From Chamaea fasciata (taxonomy: Eukaryota > Chordata > Aves > Passeriformes > Sylviidae), in the NCBI GenBank assembly GCA_029207755.1, contig JARCOQ010000005.1, positions 60,089,414 to 60,153,413 on the forward strand: DNA of 64,000 nucleotides, written 5' to 3'. The first letter of the stretch is position 1; each line of letters starts with the position of its first letter. A model generated the notes under the pieces. That model worked only from the letters and a program-made list of their open reading frames with translations, was not told the DNA's origin and did not search any database. Shown here in pieces: positions 12,901 to 23,900 of the stretch. A program made the position numbers and the translations under genes.

Positions 12901-15900
12901 TGGTTTTGGTTCCTGTGGTTCTATGCACTCACCATGCCCATTTAGCTCTGAATTTTGGTTGTTCCAAAACTGTAAAGTGAAACTCATCTCAGCCCACAGT
13001 TCTTCCCTTTCTGCCCCCTGAATTTTGTGCTGAAACTATGCAAAAATATGCATTTTTGTTATTTTTATTTAAACAGCAAAAATAGTTTGGCTCGACTGTG
13101 CTGAAAACTGGGTCATGGCTTGTTCAAGATATTTGCAGCCCTTTCAAGGAACATTGGTTGTACTTAGGGATTGTAAGGAACTCAGAATTCAACAGTTTTA
13201 GGTGAGAACATTGTCCTGAGTTAAATGAATTTGCTTTTTAATGTTTCAGAATATGCTATTGTAAGATAACTCCTGTTAATTTTCTTCTGGTGAGTTAATG
13301 ATTGAAGCTAAAAGTTAAAATACTTTTGTGTACAGAAGGTAAATGTCACACTGAATTTAAATTAAGTGTACTACATATGAAAATCCCTTCATAGGGAATT
13401 AAACTCATGTCTGTTTTCCAATAACACCTGTGCCTGTGATTTCATGAAAACATTGCCTTGTTGTCCTAGGGTGACCCTATTCAGACATTTTCTCCCAAAT
13501 TTGCCCTAAACCAGGACACTTTTACAAGCTGGGCTCAGCATGGTTGGGCTGACGGCTCACAACAAAGTCACAGTAGTTCAACAAGGCATCATGCACCAGC
13601 AGAGGAACAGTTACAGCATGGAGGATGTCCTCAGCTTAAAGCAAATATAAGGTCATCCAACAAGAATGTTCAGGCACAGGTTGAATTACAGAAGCTTTTG
13701 TAAGTCTTGGTAGCTGACTTTGTGTGTCTTCTCAGACAGTCAGTCATAAATTAATAAAACCTAGCTTAAGTTTTAAGGAAAAAGTAGGAGAAAGGTTATA
13801 TTGCCTTGCATGGGAAGGAGGCTAGTTAACAAGACAAACATAAAATGTCATAGAATTTCAGTTGGTATATGGTAACTTGATATGACAGTAATGCAGATTG
13901 CTGTTAAAAAGTGTATCTCTTGTGGTGTGTGTTTAATATTTCAGATTTTCTGGTAAATGGACTCCAACTCATAGATTTTAACAAGGACTGCAAATCTTTT
14001 TGGCAAAATAGGCTGGATTTCCAGCAAATATGTAGCAAACTTTTCTTTGGAGTAGAACTGTGTGAAGTCTGCCTATTTCAGGGTTTTTTTGCTTTTGATC
14101 TGATGCAAACCTATAGGCTTAAGTGAAAAGAAACAAAACCCTATTCATCAGCAACTGTTCAGTCTAGCTCTCAAAGCTGAATTAGTCTGGATTTATAGGA
14201 AGAGTAGGTTTCATGTTTTATCTCTAAATGACAATGGGAGAATTATATCAACTTTGTACTTCCATCATCTTCACTCTGAGCATGAGTGAGAGAACACCAG
14301 CAAAAATAAAGTTGTCAGTTCATTCATGTAATTTTAATAGATGGCAGCCCGTTTACAAGAATTAAGTTTGTTCAAGGAGTGAGGAAATCAAACCTTATTA
14401 GCATGTGCTTTGAGATGGTAGTAATCACCACAATTTCAGATTAGCACTGAGAGATTTAAAAAAAGTGTATTTAATTTAATAAATCTTTATGCCATGTCTT
14501 GAAATTGAAATACAAAGTACAACCCGAGAAGTATGGAACTACTGGGAACTACAGTTGCAAAAAAGGTGTGGAACCACAGGTTGCTGAATTTTTCACACAA
14601 AGCAACATGGAATTAAAACTCAGCACGTTTTTAAAATCATTGCAAATTCTAGACCCATTCCAGTTCTTTGAAATACTTTGGAAATCTTAAAGTAACTCAA
14701 GGTCTGAATTTTTGGAAAGCCTGAATCAATACCTGAGTGAACTTTGGGGACCAGACACCACATGATTCTGCTGCGATGAAGTCCCTGATGTGCTCCTGTG
14801 CAATGCAGTGGAAGGATTGAAGGGATTTGCAGTGCCACGGTATCTACTGGACCCAAACCAGTTGTTATTGACTTCCTTAAAAATAGTGTATTACATGAAG
14901 GCAAAGTCCTACATACATTTTTTTCAATTACATTATTAAGAGTGTGGAAAAATTGCAAGTCACTTGAGTTAACTAGACTTAGGAAACCTTGAGTAACTGC
15001 CCTAAAGTCAGCATAAAGATACATTTCCACATAACTGCATCTCAGAATATAATACATCTTGAAGACAAACTAATGAAGTATGGCATATTTTCAGGGATGC
15101 AGGAATTACTCATAATATTTACTAGAATGATTTAAAGAATGGCCAAAATCCAGTTGATAAAAACACTGAATATTTTTAAACTTGTCATAGCAAACATACA
15201 AAATCTTTGAGTGTTCCAGAAAGCAGTCACTCTTTGCTTTAGTGAGCATAAGGCATAATTACAGCTAAATAAAACACATATATGTGTTTCTCTGTTTCTC
15301 CTTCTTTACACCTTCAACTCGAACTGATTTAAGTCATATTTTTCTTGGGATCAGATGAAAGTCCCTTTCAACTGATTTTTTGGCTAATTTTCTACTTCAA
15401 GTTGCTTCTTGAGCTCAGATCTTAACTTCTTTTTTCTTAAGTGTCCTTTTTGTGAATCTTGACGTTTTCCTGAGATGATCCCATATTTTCCACTAGAGAG
15501 TCATTGCTAATTATCAATCTACTTTGCTTCATTGGTGTTTTGGCTTCTTTCTTCAGCACATTCAGACATCAGTCACTGTGATCACTCAGTCCAGAGCTGT
15601 GTATGTGACACAGGGTAGTCCACCACTCCTACGAGTTTCAGCAGACACGTCCAAAAGAAATCACTAGTCGGAAGTCCAGAAACATGAATCACAAAGTTAA
15701 TCAGGTAAAGGAATGTATATTATTAACATTTAATGAAGAGGTTTGCGTGACATATAGTCTTCCACTCCATGAGAAAGCTTCATCAGCTCTAGCGTAACAA
15801 GAAAGCCCTACCCAGCACAGATAAATACCAAATTTTGGGCCATCCATTGTAAACCAATACCATCATGCTTCAGGTAGCTCTCTTCATATCTGCTATAATT

Positions 15901-16336
15901 CCTAAACAAAATGGGGTGAGTTGAGGACAGAGCTGCAGCCCTAACTCTGAATTTCCTGGCTTTTGTGGGCTTAAGTCATACCCTTAATGTTATTTGAAAG
16001 TATTTTTTTGTGGTTTAATATATACTATAACTTTTTCTTTTGTGACAACTGGATTTATACTGGCTTCATCCCTAATACCACTGGAAACTGGAAGCAGGTC
16101 ATAGTGTGAGCCTGTCTTCCAAATATTTTAAACAGAAAGTCACCATTCGGCGCTCATCGCTCTTGTTCTCCAATAAAAGTTCAGTGTTCCACTTCAATGA
16201 TACCTTTTATGTCAATACCATATCCAACTTGTAGACTGTTTGTCCTCCTGAATGTTGAAGGTGAACAAATGAACAAAAATCTTCTACTTTTCTGGTTTCT
16301 GTTTTATTCATATGAAAAGGTCTGTGTTCAGTGAAC
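9989..16336. other. 6.3 kb of AT-rich non-coding DNA
   Basis: No supported gene or repeat copy was seen. The longest frame is 145 codons on the minus strand (14620-15057). It has no recognisable domain, and its length is within chance expectation for this composition and amount of sequence. Small items are an A-run near 12131-12146 and a perfect 18-bp palindrome at 15272-15289 (aaacacata/tatgtgttt). Confidence 0.65.
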
Positions 16337-16394
16337 AAAAAAAAAAAAAAAACCAAAAAACCCCCAAAAACCCCAAAAAACCCCAAAAAAACCA
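16337..16394. repeat. A/C low-complexity tract (C4-5 A5-7)n
   Basis: A run of 16 A is followed by C tracts of 2, 5, 4, 4 and 2 separated by 5-7 A. The complementary strand is a (G4T5-7)n-like sequence, so it could fold as a G-quadruplex with long T loops. Short frames rich in Lys and Pro across it are artefacts of the tract. Confidence 0.9.
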
Positions 16395-17500
16395 AGAAAG
16401 TTTTTTTTCTTTTCACCATAAATCCTTTTCTTGTCTTTTCATTTTCCTTGGTCGATTCCATAATTATTCCATGGTCAAATATTTTTATGCTACAGTCTGC
16501 ATTCACATTGACCAAAATCTGCCTATCTCACCAGTAAGTACTATTTAATATCTTTATATTAAAGCCATAGTCCTTGCTTCTCTGAGTAACATTGCACCAC
16601 ATAACAAAATAAGTCCATGTGAAATTGTTGATGTGAATGACTTCTCAGGTTGGTCACAGTGCTGAAGTGTATTGCTGGAAGTCAAATCAGTTTCATCAGA
16701 ATGCTCTTCCTCCCCTGTATGCATACAAGCATTAATTAAAAGAAAAATCCTTTTCACACCAGTTCGGTGTCGCACTGACTGCCTGCAGAATAAAATACGT
16801 ACAAACCCACATGCCTCTTCCTTGAGGAGGAAGCTGATGGATCTTATCCTGCATTTATAGAATCCAGAGTCATGAGAAACAAAGGAATGGAGAAACTTGT
16901 AGGAGAAAATGAACGGGATCAGTGGAAGGAAAATTGTAGAAGGTAAGGTCTTGAAGAATTCGTGTCCCCATACAAGTCGACAACAGAAACTTTCAAACCC
17001 AAGGGTTACCCCACCATCATGCCATACACTTTCTTCTGAGGGAGTGATTTTATGGTCCCTTCAATGCAACTTGAGTGGGGGCTGTCACTGAATCAGCAGT
17101 CTCACCTTGCCCAGCCTTCTGACAGTGTATTCCAGTCATTTTTCTTTACCACTGAATGAACTGTATCATTCTCATTCATACACCATCCATCCATACATCC
17201 ATACAGAGAGAAGCTGGATAAGAGGCAGAATTCCATAGACAAAGAGGGCAGAAAAAAATCTTGAACAGCTGATCTGCTCCCTGTCTGATCAAGAAACTTC
17301 GCTGACATCACTTTTGTAATTCAAAAGCTTTGTTGTATATCCAGAAAGTCAGTAGACACTGACTTACTTTCAGACAGACAGCTGTTGTTTGCAATTTGCT
17401 TGGTTCTTTATATTGCCATAAGGGTGTGATTCAGAATTTCAAAGCAGTTTGAAAGAAGCAGTTTTAGAACCTGTGGTTTTCAGGCCTTTGTACCTTTGTT
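16395..17500. other. Non-coding DNA, no gene recognised
   Basis: Only short overlapping frames are present. A small imperfect 'catccata' repeat lies near 17183-17206. No repeat family or RNA gene was identified. Confidence 0.6.
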
Positions 17501-17770
17501 TTGCCAGGAGAATATGGTAAGGTTTGTTTTCTACTTTGTGCAAAAATTGATAGAATATCATTTGTGATGGTGGACATTGTGATGAGTATATAATTTTGGG
17601 ATGTGTTAGAATTGGTTTATTTTAAGGTTATCTGCCATTATTTTTAAATTATTTAAATTGAATAATTAAGCCCTAATTATCACTGTCACATAGATGGAAG
17701 GCCAGATTTTCTTCCACTTTAAGAGGCTGAGAAGCTGAAACAGTGTTAGCCTTATGCAGAATAGTCAAAA
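17501..17770 (+). repeat. Diverged direct repeat, copy A
   Basis: This segment aligns along its length with 20721-20983. Shared blocks in the same order include 'ccaggagaata', 'gcaaaaattgata' (copy B has extra A), 'gttagaatt', 'taaggttatctgc' versus 'taaggctgtctgc', 'ggataattaagc'-like, 'atggaaggccagatttt', 'gctgag', 'gtgtt...accttatg' and 'agaatagtcaaaa' versus 'agaatggtcaaaa'. By eye identity is roughly 70% or more with small indels. It does not match CR1, the LTRs or L2 as I know them. It could be an unnamed old interspersed repeat or an old local duplication. Confidence 0.8.
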
Positions 17771-18220
17771 TTAAGTTTTAGAAGGCATTACCTCTACAAG
17801 CCACTGTCTAAAAGGGGTCATTCAGAACACTGTGTAAAGTCTATATTTGCAGGAGAAATTCCTTTTACACAGATTTTTGTCTTGGTTCAATACTGTCTAA
17901 TTTCATTAAGGAGCTTAAGCTTCCTTCATTGAACTAAGCCTGTATAAACCCTCTATTCCTTTGTTTGATGTAGGTTTCACTTTGGAGAACATCTTTAATA
18001 AGGAGGAGAAACAATACCTTTTTACCCTTGAAAATCAGCTGGGAAATTTTGGCATTTGGCAAATTAAGTGTTAAATTTTTGTTATCTTGTTGGACCCCAG
18101 TTCTTCTCACCTGAAGATCCACACACTTACCCCTTATATCACTTGTACTTTTCTGGCAATACAAAGTAGTCAAGATGCTTTGGGTTTTTTTTGTATGGGG
18201 GCATTTAAATACGTTTGCAG
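17771..18220. other. Non-coding DNA between copy A and the exon-like segment
   Basis: No feature was recognised apart from the T-rich acceptor-like tract that ends at 18220. Confidence 0.55.
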
Positions 18221-18340
18221 ATTGTCATGGTGAACCGCATGGCCTATTTCTTCCACCTTCTTTCCTTTTTGGTGGCTAGCAGAACTGTGCACAGGGCTCT
18301 TGAAACCCCAGGGTGGAACAGTGTTTTTCTAGCAATTGGT
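18221..18340 (+). CDS. Candidate exon, unknown protein (unproven)
   Basis: The segment is 120 bp, exactly 40 codons, and open throughout. It is bounded by an acceptor ending 'acgtttgcag' after a T-rich stretch and by a consensus donor 'gtaagt' directly after it. An ATG at 18227 (gtcATGg, fair Kozak) begins MVNR followed by a hydrophobic run MAYFFHLLSFLVAS and then polar residues, the shape of an N-terminal signal peptide or single membrane segment. I do not recognise the protein and no partner exon was identified. Strong donors occur by chance about once every few kilobases, so this may be a cryptic pair or a non-coding RNA exon. Protein conservation across birds or spliced reads would decide. 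Confidence 0.25.
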
Positions 18341-18852
18341 GTAAGTACCGTTACACTTAAGTTTTTCATCTGTATGGTTTTAAAGAAACAACAAAAGTTC
18401 ACAAGACTGTTAATTTGTCAAAAATAGGGCAACTTTCTGGTAAAGGGGACATGTTCCTATATTTTCAAAGTTAAAAAGATCTCATCAGAATGACAGTGGT
18501 GATATTGTGGCAGGTGAATAGTAGTAAGCTCATTTGTTTTGCTGCATCTCCAGGTGGCAGATCATCTCTTATTTCATCTTGTTTCCATACTTTTGGGCTG
18601 GTCTCTAAGTAGCAAAAGGAGTTTGTTTACTCCCTCAAAATACAGCACAGTACAGAGGAATGTGTGTGCCTATGTATGGACACACATAAGTGCACAAAAC
18701 CACAGAGGTTAGTTTTAATTTACTTTAAAATGCGTAAGTGTATTTGGGAGATGGAAACTAAGAAAATTCATAGTATGACTGAATGTAGTCCAGGAATCTT
18801 GTAAGACTTGAGAATAGAAAGCAGTTTTTCAATCTTTCATGTATGGAAATAC

Positions 18853-19028
18853 CAGATGAGTCAATGGGTGTTCTCTGAGCTAGGAGCTTCCAGGGCTTCT
18901 CTCTCTCTGTGTCAGCAGCATCGCCTTGTAATTTGTTTTTAAAAGGCCACCCAGTATCCACAGCCACCCCTGATTTAACTGGAGCTTTGGGTGCCCCTGA
19001 AACTGGGCTTGTGGCTGCCATGGTGCTT
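18853..19028 (-). CDS. Candidate 5' coding exon on the minus strand (unproven)
   Basis: On the minus strand a pyrimidine-rich acceptor 'tgcctttccag' ends at 19029. The sequence then runs into ATG at 19021-19019 in a near-perfect Kozak context, gcACCATGGca. The frame stays open for 88 codons, to about 18758. A possible but weak donor (ctg|gtattt) would end the exon at 18853. The product starts MAATSPVSGAPKAPVKSG, is rich in Ala, Pro and Lys, and has no recognised domain. The segment has a higher GC content than its flanks. The opposite strand is also open over part of it, which weakens the coding case. It sits 0.5 kb from another exon-like segment on the other strand. Confidence 0.2.
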
Positions 19029-19165
19029 CTGGAAAGGCAGTCACACAAAAACGGTTTAGAGAAATTAATATCTGGCATTCGGGTTAATGTAAGACTTACT
19101 AAAGGTGAAAATTCCTGGTAAAAAATTACACTAGAGTTTTTAAAACATACAAACACCCCAACCCT

Positions 19166-19185
19166 CCCCCCCCCCCCCCCCCCCC
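19166..19185. repeat. Poly-C tract, 20 bases
   Basis: An uninterrupted run of about 20 C lies within a C/A-rich stretch (about 19150-19215). The length is likely variable or sequencing-error prone. The complement is poly-G and could form quadruplexes. Confidence 0.95.
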
Positions 19186-19215
19186 AAGAAAACCCTCCAA
19201 CAAAACAAACGAAAC

Positions 19216-20720
19216 AAAAAATCCAGCTAAAGAAAGGAAACCTGACTTAATCATCGTGTAATGACACTGTGCTTTTAAAATGCTTTTGACCACAAACAGT
19301 TTGGAGCAACCAACTGTGATCTATTAAATTTCAGCTCACAGGGATTTTATTTTTTCCTCAACCTTTTCTGGTATATTACATAAGTATTTTTAGGAAATTC
19401 ACAGTTCTTATTGGCTTTAAAAGAAACATCTAGCTTTATAATGAGAAACCAATTAATATCCATAGTTTCTAAGGTAGACTTCCGATACTAAGGAGATTTT
19501 TCACTGTTGATTGACAGATATGTTCTATATTAATTTTTTTTCTTTCTGGGACTTATTTCATTTTAACTTTAGGGTAAAATCCAGCTTGTTTTATACAAGT
19601 GTCCTTATGTAGAATGCTGGATTTTTTTATTACATTTCTTGCTTTGGGATGAATAAAGTAACCAGAAGTTGCCTTAGAGAGCATGTCTATCTAGAGCAAG
19701 ATTTTTTTCAATATCTAGTTTATATGGGAGAGATTTTTTTATGTATTTTACATATTCATGAAGGATGAAGGTATAAGTAACATAGGTAATATTTAAGTGC
19801 TATATAAGTATTTACAATTACAGTAATTCTTTATTCACCTTTCAGGAGTTTCAATGAGAATTGAAACCTCTTTATCTCAATGGTCATGGAAATAATTATT
19901 TTTGCAAATGAATGAAAAAAATAGGCTATGTTGTTTGAGTAATCTGTTTTGGAAGTAATAAAAGGAAGGAAGGAATGAAATGTTGTAACTAAATCCTTCT
20001 TTAATAGATTTTCAGTGGCAGTCCATTATCAGGTATTCTACTTTTGTAGGGTTTATTAAATATTTCATGGAGAAGTTCCATTTCACATTGTACAGGCTCT
20101 GTTAGAATGGTGGTTCTTGTATCGAGGAATAGACATGTTCTTAATGAGTAGAAGTGTTCTGTAATGCTTCTTGGAAGCTGATTGAAGACAATTAGTATTT
20201 GCTTTGGAGCTATGATGATTTTAAGTCTTTTTAGAGGATTTATCTAGTATCCTTCCTTTCCCCACCATTCTTTTTTCTTTCTTTTTTTTTTTTTTCTTTT
20301 TTTGGCTATGCCAGATACAAACAGCTGAATGGTTTGTGATATGAAATTTATGAACTAATTTTTATCAAAGTTGCCATCAAAACAATTTTGAGTGGTGTGA
20401 GAAGAGGTGGGGATATGGGGGAGAAAAGATGTGGGCCTTTCCTTACATGGAGGAAATAGTGCCATTCAGGTAACAAGTCTGAGGTGATAGGATCAGAGAG
20501 AGAGAAAGGAGCTGCTTGGTGAACCAAATGTCAATAGTCATGGGTCAAGGGGCAGCAGGAACAGGAGGCAAATTTAGCTTGGGAACTCTGATTTTGGTAT
20601 CTGATTCAGAACGAAACCATTTTCAGTGTGGTTCTTTTACCTAACTGATGGAAGAATTAAAAGAAAATGTAGGTGTTGGGGGGAAAAAAAATTACTTGGA
20701 AGCATCTCTGCCTACATATT
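19216..20720. other. Non-coding DNA between the repeat copies
   Basis: No gene or family was recognised. A T-rich run lies near 20272-20302. Confidence 0.6.
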
Positions 20721-20983
20721 TTACCAGGAGAATACCAATGGATTTGGTTTCCATCTCATGCAAAAAAATTGATAGGATATAATTTGCAATAATGGGCATT
20801 ATGCTGTGTATATAGTTTGGGAATGGGTTAGAATTTGCCTCTTTTAAGGCTGTCTGCATTTACTGTTTGATAAACTGGATAATTAAGCAATAATCACCAC
20901 TGTTACATAAATGGAAGGCCAGATTTTCCCTCCAAGAAGCTGAGACCCTGCAAGAGTGTTTACCTTATGGAGAATGGTCAAAA
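20721..20983 (+). repeat. Diverged direct repeat, copy B
   Basis: This is the partner of 17501-17770, in the same orientation and about 3.2 kb away. The best-kept block is 'ggaaggccagattttc'. The match starts near 'ccaggagaata' and ends near 'ggtcaaaa'; beyond these points the flanks no longer align convincingly. Sharp ends shared by both copies favour a mobile repeat over a larger duplication, but the divergence limits that inference. Confidence 0.8.
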
Positions 20984-23900
20984 GCCATCCGTACTATGCC
21001 TTACACTTGGAAACAAAAGAAATATATTCTTGAGTTTAAAAAATAAGTAACTCAGTGCTTACACGAAACTCTCTTGATTTCAGGGGAGATGCTCTGCATA
21101 ACAGAGTGAATGAACCTTAAGCCTTCTGCTTTCCCATTTGTTTTTCTGGTGATAAATTCAGAGATAGGTAAGTATGTCCAATACAGAGTCTATGAACAAT
21201 CAAGAATTAACACCCCACACAGCATTCCAAATTCATATATTCTGTGAAAAATATTAAGTATATACTATAATAAATTAGCAATACTATTGTAATTTAGTAT
21301 GTTGATAAAGTAATTTTACTAAAATTCTTCTAGTAATGTAGCTATTCTTGAATTAGGCTTTGTCTTGTAGTTCATGGAGCTTTGTATACTGAAGAATGAA
21401 GCGAAAAAAATTTGCTTTGCATTTATTTGAAAGCAGGATTTTGAAGAGAATCATACTAATTCTGTAAAGCTTAGCAAATATTTCTGAGATTTCCAGGAAC
21501 TATCTTCCTGCGTAAAAAAGGTGGTAAAGGAACATTTTCTACTGGTACTAAGGTTACTGGGGGAAGTTCAGGGACTCAGGGAGGTTTTCAGGGTGATTAA
21601 CCTCAGGTGCCAAGGCTGATCCATAGTACTTTTTTCTCTGAGAAATAGCTCATGCTGATCTGATTAGATTAAAGAGTTCCAGCAGATCATGTTCTTACAA
21701 CTATCTGTACCAGCACTTGTGGAAGCAATATTGTATATTCCAATATAGCACAGGGCTCTGTATTAAAGAAAGAAACAGGTTTCTTTTATTGAATTTAAAA
21801 AGGTTCTCCGATACTTCTTTCTGGGTTCCTCATGGAGAAGATGATTGGCTGCTGGATAAACTAGTTCTGCACAGAAGATCTTCATTACTTCATGAATTGT
21901 TGTCTCTGAAGCTTTTATTGTTCTGTGTAGATGATTAACACACACACACGAATTACTCTGCATTTACTAGTCCTGATGTTGTCCCAGGGAGAGCATGGGT
22001 TAAAGTTCCTCCATGAAGTCACTCTTGCATACATCGTCTCAAAGATCCACTGGCTCAGTCTCTTCCTGGATTGAGGGAAGAATAAATGTCTTATTATTGA
22101 AATATTGAGTCATTTCAAGGTTTTAAGATTTAACTAGGACCACTGAAAGAGACACAATGGATTAGAGGTGCAATAAACTCAGAAACTGTAACAGAGACCC
22201 TCTGGGACACACCAATCTGTAAGAGTTTTGTGAAGAGGAAAGATAAAGAAAGGTTAGATAAGTCTTCACTGTGCTGAATGTCTCTCACATTTCTTAGTAG
22301 AATAATATAACTGAACTGTGCTTAACTCCATTTAAAATTTTACTTTATCATTGACCTTTTCCAGCTTAATGCCACAGTTTCAGTGGTAGGACACAGGAGA
22401 CATGCCAGTGACAGTGATTAAATAAAAAGAAAACCATTAAGAGAAACTGTGTATATTGTTGCCTAGCAGAAAACCGAAACATTGTTTTCCTGAAAGCCAC
22501 ATTATTTTTTTTCTAGGTGTTAAAAAGGGCATTGGACTTCAATAGAAAAGAACTGGACGAGAGAGCTGAGTTTTAGTAGATGTCCTTCGGATAGTGATCA
22601 TACTTATCATAATATCTCCATATGATTTTTATATGAAAATAAACATTGAATTTGCAAAATAGTGCCAGACTTAAATAGTGGGAAGGTCACACTCCAAGAA
22701 GGTATTTTAAAATGTGCTTCACTTTACTGACTTTAATTACTTTCTCTCTCTACCTATTTCCAGATGTTACCTCAAATCTGATATGGATAAATGAAAGAAG
22801 ACTTAATCTTTTCCCTGTTAATTCCTTTTGCCTTTTTTCTAATCAGCCTGAATAATGCTAATCTGTTTACTCAGCCCCAGAACCCAGGCACAACCTTCGG
22901 GTTGGGCTTGAGTCCAGACCTTCACGCCCAGGCTCTGCATGTCTTTGCCACCTGAGACCTCTTTTCTGGGCTGGGATAAATCTATCTCTGAACCAATCAG
23001 TTTATATACCCCAACTATATAGACAGCAAAAGCAAGTAGTTTAGATCAGATAAATTTTCAGCAGACCACAACTGGATAAAGAAAATATCTGGATGATATG
23101 ATGTGAGCCTGGATCAAGGGTTTAGCAACATGTAAGAATAGGAAAGGTGGATTATGAAAGACAATCTGGAGAAGGAACTTTAAGGCATAGCATCATTTTG
23201 AGATGTCTAGGCAGAAGGCTTGTTTTTATTCTATCTGGCGTTAATAAGAGCTGCTTCTTTCCTATTTTTTTTTTTTTAATTTCTGAAGAAAGGCAAATCC
23301 CTGACTTTTGTTCTCTTCAAAACAAGAATTAAGATACACGTGTTGGAAGAATATTACTGAAGTCATCCAAAGTGTAAGTATTCAAAAGACAATTAGCTTT
23401 GAAGATGGCATTGAAAAGCACAGTTTTTATACCAGACAAGGAATGGGTGCAGTAAATTAAACCTGAGGCAAAGAATTCTGTTAACTTTTGCTAGTGGAGG
23501 AAGTGGGCTGATTGCAATAGCTGATATTCTCTTCAGTCCCTGAACACCTGAAGCTGTAAGAGTAGGCTACCACCTGGGAAGATTATGCTGGCTTCATGGC
23601 CTAAAATGCAGGCTGATTTTCCTATGATTTGGAGAATTGCTTTTGAATCAAGTATGCTAAGCACCAGGGCAATTCCTTCCTTTTCTTGACATTGAAGTGA
23701 ATGATCTATCAAGGCAAATGTTTAATTTTCTAAATATGAGGTCATTTGGCATATAAACTGCATGGATTTTTGCTTGTTTCATGTCTATGACATGCAAAGT
23801 CTAAATCAATGTTTAATCAGTGGAGGGGGAGGAAGGCCTCAAATTTGCTCCTGTTTTGTATTTTAAATGTTCTTTTACATTCCTGTGTAAAAAAGCAGGG

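Noticed and set aside
14620..15057. 145-codon minus-strand frame
   Set aside because: It shows no domain, the opposite strand is also partly open, and the length is within chance expectation.
21084..21167. 84-bp segment between an acceptor and a consensus gtaagt donor
   Set aside because: All three frames contain stops, so there is no coding case, and there is no support for a non-coding exon beyond the signals.
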